Positions 39,809 to 41,748 of a stretch of 41,748 nt of DNA are shown piece by piece. This DNA comes from Akkermansia muciniphila (GTDB lineage Bacteria; Verrucomicrobiota; Verrucomicrobiia; Limisphaerales; JADLHS01). Numbering within the stretch: the stretch's first letter is position 1; the number at the start of each line of letters is the position of its first letter. The stretch lies in the NCBI GenBank assembly GCA_945882065.1, contig CAMCWI010000007.1:1-41748 (forward strand), given 5' to 3'. The position numbers and the translations under genes are program-made. The notes below the pieces were generated by a model that made no database searches, was not told where the DNA came from, and saw nothing but the letters and a program-made list of their open reading frames with translations.

Positions 39809-41748
39809 ATGACGCAACCGGCCAAAATAATTTCCACCGAATCGCTCCAACAAAAAGGCCGCACGTTTCCGCCTTCGCCTGAAACCATAAGGCGCGCTCA
39901 CATCAATGCCACTACTTACGACCGGATGTACGCGCGCTCCGTGAATGAGCCTGACAAGTTCTGGCTGGAACAAGCGAATGAATTGGACTGGTTCAAAAAA
40001 CCAACTGAAGCGTGCAAATACACTTGGGACACGGCGGCGAGGAAGATTGAACACACCTGGTTCGCCGACGGCCAACTCAACTTGAGCGTCAACTGTCTCG
40101 ACCGACATCTCAAGACCGCCACGCGCAACAAGACCGCCATCATCTGGCAGGGTGAGGGCGAGGACGAAGTGCGGCGCGTCACTTACGCGGAGTTGCACAC
40201 GGAGGTTTGCAAGTTCGCCAATGTGCTGAAATCACTCGGCATCAAGAAAGGCGATCGCGTTTCGATCTACATGCCGATGGTCGTCGAAGCCGCCGTGGTG
40301 ATGCTGGCTTGCACGCGCGTCGGGGCGATTCACTCGATTGTGTTCGGCGGGTTCAGCGCGGATTCGCTCGGTGGACGTATCAATGATTCAACGTGCAAGC
40401 TGCTCGTCACCGCCAATGCCGGTGTGCGTGGGGGAAAACCCATTTTGCTGAAAGACATCGCGGATGCCGCGTTGAAAACCACCCCGACGATTGAAAAAGT
40501 CGTCGTGTTCAAGCGCAACGACACGCTATGCAACATGACTGCTGGTCGCGATGTCTGGTATCACGACGTAATGGCGAAGGCGTCGCCGGAGTGCGCGCCG
40601 GAAGTGATGAACGCGGAAGATAATTTGTTCATGCTCTACACGAGCGGCTCGACCGGGAAGCCCAAAGGCGTGGTGCATTCCACTGCGGGCTACTTGCTCC
40701 ACGCGGCGCTCACGACGAAATACATTTTCGATATTCACGACGACGACGTTTATTTCTGCACGGCGGACATCGGCTGGGTGACGGGGCACAGCTATCTCGT
40801 TTACGGCCCGCTCGCAATTGGCGGAACGACAGTGATGTTCGAGGGCATCCCGACTTTTCCTGACGCGGGACGGTTCTGGAAAATTGTCGAGAAGTTCAAG
40901 GTCACCGCGTTTTACACCGCACCCACGGCCATCCGCTCACTCATCCGCCTCGGCGAAGAATGGCCGGGCAAATACGATTTGAGTTCGCTTCGCGTGCTTG
41001 GCTCGGTCGGCGAACCCATCAATCCCGAAGCGTGGCTGTGGTATCACCGCGTCATCGGCAAAGAGCGTTGCCCCATCGTGGATACATGGTGGCAGACGGA
41101 AACCGGAGGCATCTTGATCAGTGCGTTGTCCGGCGCGCATACGTTGAAACCCGGCAGCGCGAGCCGTCCGTTCTTTGGCGTTGAACCAGTGGTGCTCCGC
41201 GACGATGGCAGCGAGTGCGGGCCGAACGAAGGCGGCAAACTGTGCATCAAGAAACCGTGGCCCGGCATGATGCGCACGACGTGGGGCGAGCACGACCGTT
41301 TCATTGACACCTATTTCACGATGTTCAAAAACCTCTACTTCACTGGCGACGGCTGCCGCGTGGATGCGGACGGCGATTACTGGCTGATGGGCCGCGTGGA
41401 CGACGTGGTGAACGTCTCTGGCCATCGCATCGGCACGGCGGAAGTGGAGAGCGCGCTCGTGAGTCACGCGAAGGTTGCCGAGGCGGCCGTCGCACCGATG
41501 CCGCACGAGATCAAAGGTCAAGGACTGTATGCGTTCATCACGCTCAAGGATGGCGTTGAGCCAAGCGATGAATTAAAAAAAGAACTCATCGCGCACGTCC
41601 GCAAGGAAATCGGGCCGATTGCCGCGCCGGATAAAATTCAATTCGCTCCCGGCCTGCCAAAGACGCGCTCTGGAAAAATTATGCGCCGCATCCTTCGCAA
41701 GATCGCCGAGAACCAGACCGAGCAGATCGGCGACGTGTCCACGCTGGC
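39809..41748 (+). CDS. acs: Acetyl-CoA synthetase (AMP-forming), cut by the window end
   Basis: From ATG 39809 the frame is open to the last base, giving 646 residues, only a few short of the usual 650. It makes acetyl-CoA from acetate, ATP and CoA through acetyl-AMP. Motifs: DKFWLEQANELDWF at the N-terminus, GDRVSIYMPMVVEAAVVMLA, VGAIHSIVFGGFSADSLGG, the P-loop-like LYTSGSTGKPKGVVH, TADIGWVTGHSYLVYGPL, YTAPTAIRSLI, VDTWWQTETGG, the hinge YFTGDGCRVDADGDYWLMG and RVDDVVNVSGHRIGTAEVE, and near the end LPKTRSGKIMRRILRKIA with the Lys that is acetylated by Pat-type enzymes. A ribosome site is not obvious. It is divergent from the gene at 39343. Confidence 0.97.
   Translation, partial: MTQPAKIISTESLQQKGRTFPPSPETIRRAHINATTYDRMYARSVNEPDKFWLEQANELDWFKKPTEACKYTWDTAARKIEHTWFADGQLNLSVNCLDRHLKTATRNKTAIIWQGEGEDEVRRVTYAELHTEVCKFANVLKSLGIKKGDRVSIYMPMVVEAAVVMLACTRVGAIHSIVFGGFSADSLGGRINDSTCKLLVTANAGVRGGKPILLKDIADAALKTTPTIEKVVVFKRNDTLCNMTAGRDVWYHDVMAKASPECAPEVMNAEDNLFMLYTSGSTGKPKGVVHSTAGYLLHAALTTKYIFDIHDDDVYFCTADIGWVTGHSYLVYGPLAIGGTTVMFEGIPTFPDAGRFWKIVEKFKVTAFYTAPTAIRSLIRLGEEWPGKYDLSSLRVLGSVGEPINPEAWLWYHRVIGKERCPIVDTWWQTETGGILISALSGAHTLKPGSASRPFFGVEPVVLRDDGSECGPNEGGKLCIKKPWPGMMRTTWGEHDRFIDTYFTMFKNLYFTGDGCRVDADGDYWLMGRVDDVVNVSGHRIGTAEVESALVSHAKVAEAAVAPMPHEIKGQGLYAFITLKDGVEPSDELKKELIAHVRKEIGPIAAPDKIQFAPGLPKTRSGKIMRRILRKIAENQTEQIGDVSTL

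Overview
The window looks like chromosomal DNA from a Verrucomicrobiota bacterium (Pedosphaera/Limisphaera-like). The grounds are a PEP-CTERM sorting tail, large secreted proteins that share a YQLESTT/FFRV C-terminal module, frequent GTG/TTG starts with weak Shine-Dalgarno sequences, and short dispersed intergenic repeats. No rRNA, tRNA or CRISPR array was seen. The lineage is inferred from style and was not tested by alignment.

Left part (1-13.4 kb): a decayed IS5-type transposase at the edge; a secreted beta-helix-like protein; a membrane protein with a spermidine-synthase-like domain and TPRs, lying between two copies of the same 3' gene end and terminator; a divergent pair made of an OlsB-like N-acyltransferase and a glycolipid-type glycosyltransferase fused to a PHP phosphoesterase; a very large secreted protein with a beta-propeller and three lamin-tail domains; and a PEP-CTERM protein.

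Centre (13.6-23.1 kb): a phosphate/polyphosphate block. It holds a lysine-rich histone-H1-like protein, a PhoX-type secreted phosphatase, then receiver protein - polyphosphate kinase - SixA - DUF47 (PhoU-like) - PiT transporter on one strand, and a convergent family II pyrophosphatase. The PiT transporter carries about 200 residues of Sel1/TPR-like repeats inside its transmembrane domain. TGTNAC-like hexamers repeated every 11 bp (Pho-box-like) lie upstream of three secreted-protein genes. Together with the lipid genes on the left, the region reads as a phosphate-stress neighbourhood: release of phosphate outside the cell, uptake, storage as polyphosphate, and membrane lipids without phosphorus.

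At 23.3-24.7 kb sits an apparently intact ISKra4-family element with 23-bp perfect ends and a -1 frameshift site A AAA AAG.

Right part (24.8-41.7 kb): mostly housekeeping and metabolic genes, namely a PfkB kinase, a Lon-domain protein, a MoaD/ThiS protein, TolC, NAD(P)HX repair, MTA phosphorylase, a CoaB-like protein, a PlsC-like acyltransferase, a TIM-barrel epimerase, a secreted endonuclease/phosphatase-fold protein, an O-antigen-ligase-like protein and acetyl-CoA synthetase (cut by the window end). Two genes here are broken: a BNR-repeat protein with three lesions, and a receiver-domain protein with one homopolymer frameshift.
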